Both the position numbers and the translations under genes were made by a program. 64,000 bases of DNA. Origin: Corella eumyota. Lineage: Eukaryota; Chordata; Ascidiacea; Phlebobranchia; Corellidae. Where the stretch lies: positions 9,060,501 through 9,124,500 of the forward strand of contig OY720097.1 of assembly GCA_963082875.1 (NCBI GenBank), read 5' to 3'. The notes under the pieces are model-generated. The model had not been told where the DNA came from. It did no database searches and saw only the letters and a program-made list of their open reading frames with translations. Below, piece after piece: positions 11,569 to 23,500 of the stretch. The first letter of the stretch is position 1, and each line of letters begins with the position of its first letter.

Positions 11569-14500
11569 ATGACGAAGCCGCATATTGGCCTAGGAACGGT
11601 TGTATATTTATTTATCTATTTAGGATATTATGGAGCCTCAGGTTTGTTTATTTAGCTAAAATTCGGTTATATTTTTTAATAATTAAGTTTAGAAATATTT
11701 TTTTAATTGCTTGACTACTTTTTTTGTTATTTAATTATTTTTAGTTAAGATTAAATTTTAGGCATTTACACCCTTTCATTTTTTTAAAATTATATAGACA
11801 CCAATATTGGGTAAATTGCAATTTTTTGGGTAAATAACAGTTTTTAATTTAATAATATTATATTTAAGATTAACCTATTTTAAATGCAATTCAGGTTAGT
11901 GTTCACATATAAGCATTATTATGGTTCGAATTCTTGCAATTCAAAACTTATTGTTATCGTTATTATATTTATCATTTTTATTTTTATTTTTTAACTTAAG
12001 ATTGATAAGTTTCTACTATTTTAAGTTTTTTGGTTACTTTAAAAGGTTTAGTAAATATTTTTGCTTCTTTGACTCACCTTCTGGCATATTTTTAAATCCA
12101 ATTTTATCTAATTATAAGGTTTCATTTTTATTATTATGTCTACTCGGTAAATAGATTTTCGATTAAGTGAATATCGGCGTATTGATACATTTAAGGGATT
12201 CCCCCAAATTTGTTAATTTTTTAGTGCTAAGCCACAAAATAATATTTTTTGCAATTTTTTTTAGGTTATGGTGGAACAACAACAACTAAAGGTATTTTGT
12301 AAAACGTTTAACCTACTTATTATTGCCTTATTAATAAATTTTGGTAAAATAAGTAATAAAGTACTTTTATATTAAACAGCTCGAAATGATAAAAAATACT
12401 ATTTCCCGACCCATTTTGTGTTAACTTCATGTTTATTTAAATTATTTCTAAATTTTTATTTATTTTATTAAATTTTTTTTGTAGCTACCCCAACAACTTC
12501 ACCATCTGTAACATGTTATTTACCCAGTATTGGTGACTATGTTGTTGCCCATCAGGATAATGAACCAGTGAATAAAAATCGCATCTTTTACAAAAATGAA
12601 GTTGTTTATTTCAAGTGCCTTAATTACTACATTTTAGTTGGAAGTTCTTTAATAAAGTGCTTATCCGATGGATATTGGTCACAATACCCCCCTACTTGTG
12701 AATCACGTAAATTTTTTAATAGTTTTAGAAAAATTATTTTATTGTTTTATGCTATATTTAAAAAACACAATGGTTGATGGTATAAGACACAGGACAACAT
12801 AACATTCAGTGATGCCAAGTAATTGTCTCAATTGGGTGACAGCTAAACTTAAATAAAAATGTCAAAAATATTCTTATAAACAATATAATATTTAAAATAT
12901 TATGTAAAAAAACTTGGTGTGGAATTTTTTTTGTTTAAATATTAAAGTGTTCAAAAACAGTATATTTTTAGCAACAACTGTGAAAACAACAACTGAACCG
13001 GCAAGGCCATGTCAGGTGCCTTTTTATACACCTCCACTTGTAGCGATTAATCAACAGTATAAAAATGTCCCATCAGGCAGTTCTATTTCAAGTGGAGAAA
13101 GTATTAGCTACTTTTGTAGTAACCGGCTTACACCAATTGGTAATACTAGAATTACTTGCAATGCTGGTTATTGGTCAGATGAACCACCAACTTGCCCTAA
13201 ACGTAAATATATATATTTAAAAAGTTTTTTGTTTGATTTTTTTACAAAATTTATTAAAAATATGAAGTGAGGTTGGGCCAAAAACAAACCAATTTAAGAT
13301 AACCTAAAACTTTTGCATTCATTTTATTATGATGTTAACTATTAGTGTTAATGATTTTGTACTGTGGTAGCTTACCTAATAATTAATTTGTTTAGCTTGT
13401 CCTGAACCAGATGTAATAGATTATGGCATATTGGTTGATGGGTTTAATGGACCATATTTACCTGGCTCTGAAATTAAGTTTGAATGTTTGGAAGGTTATT
13501 TGCTTAAAGGGGAACACAAACTTACATGTTTGTCATCTGGAGATTGGTCTTTCGATTTTCCAACATGCATAAGTAAATATACAGTTTTCTAATATATATA
13601 TATCGTTTTTTAAAAGATTGATTTAATAGATTATAAAATAAATAAATTTGTTATTTTGCTATTAAGATGCATATCACTGTGGGGAAATACCTTCAATTTC
13701 TAATGGGTTCTTTCAGCCCCCAACCACCCGTCCTGGTAGTCTTGTTCATTATTTTTGTCATTCTGGATTCAAGCTTGTTGGTGCGGCACACAGACAATGT
13801 CAATACAATGGTTACTTCGATTCAGAGGCCCCTTATTGTAAAGGTCAGTAAAAAAAATGTTTTATATTTTTATACATAGCTTATGTTTCTAGTATGACAT
13901 ATTTTATTTAAAAATTGAGTTTTTAAACAAAAAAATTGTTTTAAAAATGTTGTATTTACTTTTTCTTTTGTGTTTCAATAAACAAAGTGTTTAATAAATA
14001 AATCTTATTTTGTGTTTTTGTTATAAGTCGTTGGTCACCTTTAGGTTTATTTTACGATTTTTTTTAGATAATGATGAATGCAAAGACTATCCATGTCATC
14101 AACATGCAACTTGCACTAACAAAGCACCTGGGTTTGAATGTGAGTGCAATGATGGATTTGTTGGTGATGGATATACATGCAACAGTTTGTTTTACTTGTT
14201 TTTTTTTCTTGTTAAGAATTCCTTTATCTATATTATTTCTGAAAAAATTAAACTAGTTACATTTAAACTAAATAAATTAAATTAAAAATTTAATAAACTT
14301 TGTTTTACAAATACCCCTTTTTAGGCTTAAAAAATTGAGTTGTTTGTTTATCTTAAATGTTACAGTGTTTTAGATACTAATTTCTAATTGTTTTTTTTAA
14401 TAACAAAAATAGAACTTGCATGTTACCCTCCACATCTTTCCTATCATTTAACATTCGAAGAAGCGGGCCAGGCCAAATATGAAGTGGATCAAGTGATACA

Positions 14501-17500
14501 TTATGTTTGCAAGGCAGGTTATACTTTGGAAGGTTATGGTTACTCCACTGCCAAATGCAAATATGATGGTAGCTGGTTTCCTTCTACTTTACCCACCTGT
14601 AAAGGTATTTATTTTCAAAATTTGTATGTGAAAAAAAATTATTTATAACAATCTTTACATTACAAGGTTTAATGGATGATATAGGCCTGTTATATATAAA
14701 CGTGTTAAATTTATAGTTTTTAAAAAAAAGTTTAATTGTAGTGGGTGATTTAGAAGTAAATGCAAGTATAAGTTAAAAGTTGTGGTTATATTTTAGAAAG
14801 TAAACTGCACTCTTTAGGGTAGGCAAATGACATTTGTATGTACAATGAATTAATCTAAAAATACATATTTTTAAAATGAATTCTCGTTTTTGATTTTTTA
14901 AGATGTTGACGAATGTAAAACTTCTCCTTGCCACAAAGATGCAGATTGTACAAACAAACCTGAAAGTTTTACATGTGAATGCAGATATGGATTTGTTGGT
15001 GATGGCTTTCACTGTAGAAGTAAGTTGCTTAAAACAATGTTTATTCGCAACAAAAGGTTTAGTTAGTTTGACCCGTAAAATTTACATCTAGGATAAATTT
15101 ATATAAAAAAAATATTTTTTTTAATTTTAAGGACCACAATGTAATCCGCCTTACCAAATAAATAATGGAGACTTTAGTCCAAAACCCAATCCTGTGACTT
15201 TCGGCCAAGCTATTACTTTTTACTGCTTTCCTGGTTATAAAATAGAAGGAGAGGAAACAATTCATTGTTTAATTGATGGAAATTGGGATCATAATCAACC
15301 TCAATGTGTTGGTAAGGGAATTTAAATTTATATTTTTTCAAATTTATATTAAGTCATTTAAAATTATAAAAATTTATAAATGTTATGTTTTTATCAGTTT
15401 AAAAAAAGGTTTTAGTAAAGACTACTCTTGCAATTTTTGGTGGAATAAGTTGGTACTATCCTACGCAAAAATTAACTTATTTTACAGATAAGAATGAGTG
15501 TGATGATTTAGATCGAAAATGCCATGTGTTTGCCAAATGTGAAAACAACCCAGGGTCGTTTACTTGTAAATGTAAAGAGGGATATGAAGGAGATGGATAT
15601 CATTGTCAAGGTAAAAAGATACATATCAAAGCAAGTGTTTCTAATACTTATCGTACTAAAGGGTGACAGAAAAATTGTTAATTAATGATTACAGAACAAG
15701 GTTTTTACTTAGCTCTAACAAAGTATTTTTTAGTATAAAGATTTTTATATATAAGGTTAAAAAATAACCTTCAATAGTCTTCAAGATTGCTAAACCTAAA
15801 AAAACAAGAAGACCCAACCTTCTTAAGTTTTAAATTAGACTATCATTTTGTGCGAAAGAAATTTATAAGGCTTGATTTATTTGACAGAAATTCATTCGGT
15901 TTGTTATGGTCGACCTGTTCCTGATCATGCAACTGCCGATCCTGTAAAAAACAATTATGATCTTTATGACTTTGTAAATTATCGTTGTAACGTTGGTTTT
16001 GAAATTCTTGGGGAAGCTCATTCGTTTTGTCTTAGCGGTGGCGCTTGGTCAAGTAACCCACCTACATGCCAGAGTAAAAATTTAAAAATATTTATTTTTT
16101 TGTTTGTTTATGATGTTAAAAGTTTAACTTCACAGTCCAAACTTAGGGTAACAGCGTTCATCTCTAACCTTTACTAGTTGTTTCAGCAATTTTGGTTATT
16201 TTTGACCATACTACCTGCTAAATATCTGACTTATAGGGTTAGGAAGGACCCAGTCTAAAAAAGGGCCTTTATTTAAGGTTGCCAAAACATGGCAACAATG
16301 GCAATCAAACAAAAATGTTGTACCTGGATTTTATCTCTACTGCTTCCGTGCCATAGTGCTTTTAAATAAGACGTCAAAAGCTCTATAAACTCATGCTGAT
16401 TTTAAAACTAAAAATTTGATAATCCTTTAAATTTAACCAACCCTGTTGTTGTACACTTTTTTATTAACTACATTATCAGAATTCAAAAAGAATTTTTTTT
16501 TGCAAACATAGATAAAAATGAGTGTTTGAACAACCCATGTGGTGACAAAGCACAATGTCATAATACAATTGGAAGCTTTGAATGTAGTTGTCAACAAGAT
16601 CATTATATGGACGAATATGAAAATTGTGTTCGTAAGTTAATTGTTACCAAGTTTTACATTTTTTTAGTTGCCATGCGTGAATTATCTGTTCAAGTGACGT
16701 TTATATGGTGTTAACTACTTTTCTATGGTTTAACAATTTCTTTATTCCAAGTCTAGAAAAATTACTTTTTGCACTTGTTCGCTTTTTAAACTCTTTTTTC
16801 GCTTTGTTTAAACCCACCTTTGCTTTCTTAACCATACTTTTTGCTTTTTTTTTTAATTACTTTTACTTATTTAGATCTATTTTTTGCTCTTTTTTAAAAA
16901 TGTTTTTCTCTTTTTTTAACCTTTTTTTATATAAATTCCGTAAATGCAAAGTTCTCTCATTATATTAGAGCATAAGCACTTTTTAAATTGTTTAAAGTTG
17001 TTGAATGCATACGCCCACAACCTGGTCTAAACGGGATAATACTTCCACCAAACAGACATCAGTTTCGTTTAAATGAAAGGATAACGTACAGTTGTAAACC
17101 TGGGTATAGGCTTGTACTATATGTTCCCGATGAAGCTAAATGTCAATCCGATGGTTGGTCTAACAATCCTTCAGATTGTGTTGGTAAGCATAATATTTAA
17201 CATTTAGCGAAGATTTTTTGTGTTAAAAAAGATTTAAGCATTTTAAATTACTTAAGTACAAAAAACTCAAACCATATAAAACTAACAATTCAAATTTTAA
17301 AAAAAACTTTATTTTAAATTAAAAGTTTTTAAGTGAATTACGTTTTTTTTAAAGATATTAACGAATGTCAGCAACTCTACATATGTGGCGATAGCTCGCA
17401 GTGTAAAAATACTGAAGGAAGTTTTAAATGTATTTGTGATTCAGGGTATCATAAGATTGATGGAATTTGTAAATGTAAGTTTTTTAAACAATTATAGGCT

Positions 17501-20500
17501 ATATAGACTAGTTGAAGGCTTGCCATATTGTATGCAATAGATAGATATTTTCTTTAACAGCATGTTTTTGTTATACTTCATTTTTTATTTATGTTTAGTA
17601 TATATTACCGGCAGCGTGGTGTAGTGATAAGAACTCTTACTACACTACCATGAGGTCGTGGGTTCAATCCCCACTGATCTCAAGCTGTAGCGCCCTTGAG
17701 TAAGGCGCTATAAACGGTATGAACTCCTGCTGAGCCAGCACTTAATCAGCAGCATAATTACCGGGCAATTATAGTCTCTATAATATTCCAAACTGCTACA
17801 GGCAACTCGAGACTGGGTCGGAGTAACTTATGTTACTCTATGTTTAAGTCGCGCATTCGACTTTCCCACATCGAGGATAAAGATATATACAAAAAAAAAA
17901 AAAAAAAAAAAAATTAAGTTGGTACTTCTTGAATATTTAGTAGTTTTGTCTGTTAGTGTGATATATCTGTTGTATGTTATGGCAGATAGTTAATGTCCGA
18001 AAGGTTTTAGATTAAGTTGTTTACGAATAGCGTCTTAATAACACACCATTTTTATTAAAAATGATGAAAAACTTTTTTAGTAGATGCAAAGAAGCAAAGG
18101 AGGACAAATTTTTAAAACATTAACAATATTACACATAGTGACACTCTGTTATGTTATATTAAACTTTAATATTTCAGTACCATCCTGTTCACAACGTTCT
18201 GCTCCCGAACATGGTAGTGTCACCACGACTGACTCCACATGGCAGGTTGGTGCAGTCGCCACCTTTACTTGCAAAAAAGGTTTCACTCTTTCTGGGTCAC
18301 GACAAATCACGTGTGTTGTTGGAGCGAGCGGATATTCAGAATGGGACAAACCTGACCCCAAATGCAAAGGTATGCTTAGGTTATAAATTATAACTTATAT
18401 GGCAGACACGAGGCCAATGGTGTTTTCAATAGTTTTTGCCTGTAGGTTTTTTAAGTCTTGCGTGATTAATTACTAGGACGCTATGTAAGAATGTTTTGCA
18501 GCGGTTCTAACCCATGACCGGAATTTTTTTTTTAGATTTTGATGAGTGCGAACTTTCAACACCATGCCCGAAAGACACCTTTTGTAAAAATACAATTGGA
18601 AGTTTTCACTGCATTTGCGAGCCCGGGTTTATTTTAGATCCGTACGGTTTTTGTAAACGTGAGTTTTTGTAAACGCTTTATAATAAATTAACAACTAATG
18701 CAACTAAATAAAGGCAACGTTAAAATTAGCTTTTCATTTAAAATTTTAATCAATTGTCTTTCAGACTAAAATAATTTCAAATATTTTTTGTGTTTTCACT
18801 TAAGCAATTGGGTGTCCCCGACCACGTGTTCCTGACAATGGCAGGATTATTCCCAACGATAAATTTGATTTTGAACAAGGAGATATAATTCAATATGAAT
18901 GTGATCAAAGCTTTACTCTCCAAGGCTCAAAATCTGCCACCTGCCAACAGGACGGTAGATGGTCGAACCCCGAACCTCACTGCATTCGTAAGTTGCTAAA
19001 AGCATGTTTTTAGCAAAATTTTCTATTTGAATAAATTAAAAATATTTTTATGTTGACCACATTAGCAATGTTTTATTGTTTCAATTTTGTTAAACAATTA
19101 TTAAACAATACTGAGTAAAACAATGTTTGCTACTGTTTGGTTATTTTTGGCATGGCGGAAAAAAATAGTTTATATTATTTGTTAAATTATAGGCCATATT
19201 ATCTGGCCAACATTTTTTTTTAATATCAAAACTTTTTGATAAGTGATTGTGATATTAATTTAACCTGTGTTTCGTTTATAGGTGACCAAATTACATCGAA
19301 TTACTGCACTGTTAGTGGAGATCCTCATTATAATACATTTGATAATCTTAAGTATGGTTTCCAGGGACCTTGTTCCTACACATTGGTTGCTGTTACTGAA
19401 TCTGGATTAGCAGCGGGACTTTCTAACCTCGTTATTGTGGTATGTAAAATATTGTAAATTTAAAAGTAATAATATAAATGTCTTAAAAAAAGTGTTTTAT
19501 ATTTGATGTATTTTTATGTTAATTCAACGTAATAGTTTTTTTTTGAAGGGAGTATAAAATAACATAAACGCAGTGCTTGAGGGCGAAAAATTTGGCTCGA
19601 CGTCGTTTTTTTTAAACTTAAAATATATATATTGTCATTAAATATATTGTCACTGCCTGTTATTTACTTTCACTATTTTCTTATTTTAAAATTATTGTAA
19701 ACTACACACACAACTTAGTGCATATCTATAATAAATTATTTTCTTTTATTAATTTAAAGTTATATTCCTTTTAATTTTTTTTTGTTTTATGTTTGTTAGA
19801 CCGAAAATGAGTTTAGACACGGTCTTACTCACGTGACTTGGTTGAAAAAGGTTTTTATTCACTTTAACGGAAATACAATCGAACTAAGAAAACATCAAAT
19901 TGTGTTGGTAAGTTTAAACCAGAGAATTCAAAAAAATTTTAAAAGTTAAAATCTTAAAGTAAAAACATGGCTTAAATTGTTTTACTTTAGGGTTTTAACC
20001 TTTTTAATTAAAAAAAAAAAAAATTCTAGAATTCAAAACTTTTAACTTTTAGTTTTCTTATATTTCCGTATAAAAATGTTTTTTTGAATTTTGGTATAAT
20101 TTTAGCATCTAAAGTTATTTAATCTATTTCCAAAAAAATAATTTTTTTAAATATTTTTGACTGCACAACTAAAATATTAAAGTCAACTAACAGAAAATTT
20201 TTTGAAGCTTAACGGGATCACGACTGAACTGCCGATCGACATTTACCCAATTTATGTGAGCGCAGTTGGAAGAACTGTAAAGGTAACAATTAATGATATT
20301 CACGTTCAATATGACGGCGATCACTTCCTTAAAGTCGGACTCCCATCTTCTTATAGAAACAAAGTAGAAGGTTTGATAATTTTTTTTATATTCCACATTG
20401 AAAAAGTCGTCGTTTTTGAGCGAATATTTGTAGTGTTTAAAAATACCAGTACTTTATATCTGTATCTACGTAGGATAAAAATAATTAGAAAAATATAAAT

Positions 20501-23500
20501 TAGTCAGTTAATAACTGCTTTAAGTTACTTTTATAAATAATATAATGGGCCCATAGTGATGTTGTTGGTCCACGTTATGCAATTGCTAAAACATATTGAA
20601 CAGTACATGTAATATAAGTCTGGGGTAAATAACGTACATAATGTATAACCTTTAAAAAGGGTATAACCTTTAAATAAACTCTATTATCCTCACAAATTTA
20701 TAAAGCATTTTTGAACTTCGACCAAGAAAAGTTTTAAAAACACTACACTATTGTTTTTTAGTTTAAAATTTATTTTTTATAAAATTTATTTTAATCCGAA
20801 ATTTGCACCATACTTTTATGCTTTAAACGTTATGTATGAATTAAGGTCTTTGTGGTAATTACAATGGTATTTCCAACGACGACTTGAGAATAGCTGGTAC
20901 TAACCAAATTGCAACGGAAATTGATATTTTCGGAAACAGCTGGCAAACTAACCCAGAACAGTTAGTAAATATTCTACATTTTTTAAAAATTTTTTCTATT
21001 CACTTTATTCTATTTTTCAGGGAAAATATTCCAATTTTGGCCTAATTCATAAAAATTCAAAAAAACTAAGCGTTGTTGACAATAAAAATAATTTCTCTGA
21101 ATTGTTTAGAAACAAATTTAAAAATGGCTTTTTTTCAACATATTATTTTTTGTTTACAGATGTAGTCCAAGCGTTCATCCCGGAAACCAAATCTGTGAGC
21201 GGAGGCACGAATACGAAGAATTATGTGCAATCATCAAAAAACCTCATGAATGCTTTCTGCCATGTCACGGTGTTTATGATCCAATTGAGCACTTTGAGGT
21301 AACATCGTTGTATTTTTTGCTATTTTTTATATATTTTAATTGATTAATAATTTTTGTGTGTTTGCAATGCATGTTTAATTTTTATAGCATACTCAACTCA
21401 AATAGGCCTGTGTCACAAATGTTACTCTACGTTTTGCAGTGGTTTTGGATACTTAGTATAAAATATTAAGTATATTTTTTTAGACATTAAACATTTATAT
21501 TGACAGAATTGCGTATATGACTTGTGTGGTTCAAATGGCGATCGTTCATCTCTAGCTAACAGTATTGGAGCTTACGCGTTAAAGTGTCAACTAGATGGGG
21601 TAAAGGGAATTTGTAACTGGAGACAAGTCATTCAATATGGTATTAAATAAATTACAAATAGGTTTTTTTTTGGTACTTTTTTAAGACCGCTTTTAATCAT
21701 GAAGAACAATTAACTTGAACTTTAGTTACTTTAGTTAGTTACTAATTTGTTTACAAATGTGCCATTTACAAATATTTGTTTTATATACAGAATACATGTA
21801 TATAATTTAGCCTATTAATTTATTTAGATATGCAATGTGGACCACATTCAACTTATACGACATGTGCTTCAGCTTGTCCACCAACTTGCTATAACAGAAG
21901 TCCTGAGATTTGCCTAGCACTATGTATTGAAGGTATTTTAAACATTTTTTTGTTTTTACCGATAAATTTTGAATTACACAATAACCTTAACTGTTTTTTT
22001 TTAATTTCGGTATTGCTATAATGTATAAATTGACATTCGATTTTGTTAATACAAAAAAAAATGATAATTAGTACAGCAAAAACAAAAAAATTATTGAAAA
22101 TTTTTAAACAATCTTTTGTGAAAACATTTTTCGTATGAAGGTTGTGAATGTGATGACGGTTATATTTTATCTGGAACGGAATGTGTTCTTCCAGAAAATT
22201 GTGGTTGCTCAAGGCATGGAGTTTATCATAAGGTAAACCTTTACCATCTTGAAGTTATAGTGTGATAACATATTTAATAGGTGTTTAGTGATGTGCCGAT
22301 CGTCATTTTTTATTGTCGAAATCGGCTTGCAATCGTAATTATTATTGTCGACCAGATCGCGATCACGATCTGATTACATGACCGAAAAAGATGATAGTAA
22401 CTTTATCGTCATAAATTTTAGTTATGACGTAACAATATTTTTAAAAAGTAGAAAATTATATGGTTTAGGCATGTATGCCTAATGGTTACGTTATTACCGA
22501 TCTGTCGATTTTAGACCTTAATCGAGTGATTGCAAAATACCTTTAAAAATCGGCGATTTACGATCACTCACTTTGATTGGCACATCACTAAGACCTATAC
22601 TTTTCTTTTCAAGTGGTTTTCGAAATATATATTTTTTAAGTTGCACTAGTTTAGCATATATTTAATTTAAATCTTGTTTAGTAATTAAATTTGTCTTTAT
22701 GGAACTGAAATAAATTTAAACTTTTTAAGCAGAATACTGTCGGAATACTGTCGTAATCAAAAATCAATTAACAAAATGGACATTTAACTGAAAACTATTA
22801 GCTTAAAAACTTTATTTTACAATATGGCGCAATTTTCTATTAATCTTAGCCTATTCTAATCATTTAAACCAGAGGTCGGCAACCTTTTACGCACTGCGGA
22901 CCGATTTAAAACTGGAATCTTTTTCGCGAACCAGCCTTTAAAAAAAAAAATTTTTTTTTGCATTTTTGGGTAAACGAAATCAATCAGAGACGAAAATAAG
23001 TTTAAAGCAACCTATTTTGTTATCAAATCGATAATAAACATTTTTTAATGTTTCTACGACAAAATAAGCTTACAAATCAAAAAAGAAAAGACATTTCTGT
23101 TTTAAAGCATTTAAACTGGAAAAAAAGGCCCGGTAACACACTGCTTATGGACCGGTACCGGGCCGCGGCCCGGTGGTTGATTTAAACAATCGCGGAACTA
23201 AGTTTTTATAAAATTTTTAAAATTTTGTTTTTAAACTAAAATGGTATTTAAAATTTTTTTTTTGTACTCAACAACTTTTCCTGGTTGTACAAATGGATAA
23301 AATTGTTAAAAACTAATCCTTTTTGTTTGTAGAGCGGCGCTCAATTTTACACACCAGGGTGCACCGAATATTGCCACTGTGAAAACGGAGAAATACTTTG
23401 TGATTATAAACCTTGTGGTCACGGAGAAAAATGTGTTCCAGATGAATATGGTATACTGTACTGCAAAGCTCCGGCAGGTAAAAATATTTTGTTTGCATAT

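Larger units (their letters stand above)
19282..23477 (+). other. VWD-C8-TIL-VWC-like assembly, plus-strand CILP-like gene
   Basis: VWD exons 19282-19439 ([20 protein letters not shown]), 19800-19907, 20208-20370 and 20846-20960 (GLCGNYNG). C8 exons 21160-21298 and 21507-21639 ([13 protein letters not shown]). TIL exons 21828-21932 ([18 protein letters not shown]) and 22141-22232 ([16 protein letters not shown]). VWC-like exon 23333-23477 ([19 protein letters not shown]). This is the order of a mucin/VWF D assembly. The vicinal CGLC of VWF D1/D2 is absent: the residue before GLCG is not Cys. The intron after 22232 is enlarged by two MITEs. Confidence 0.85.
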
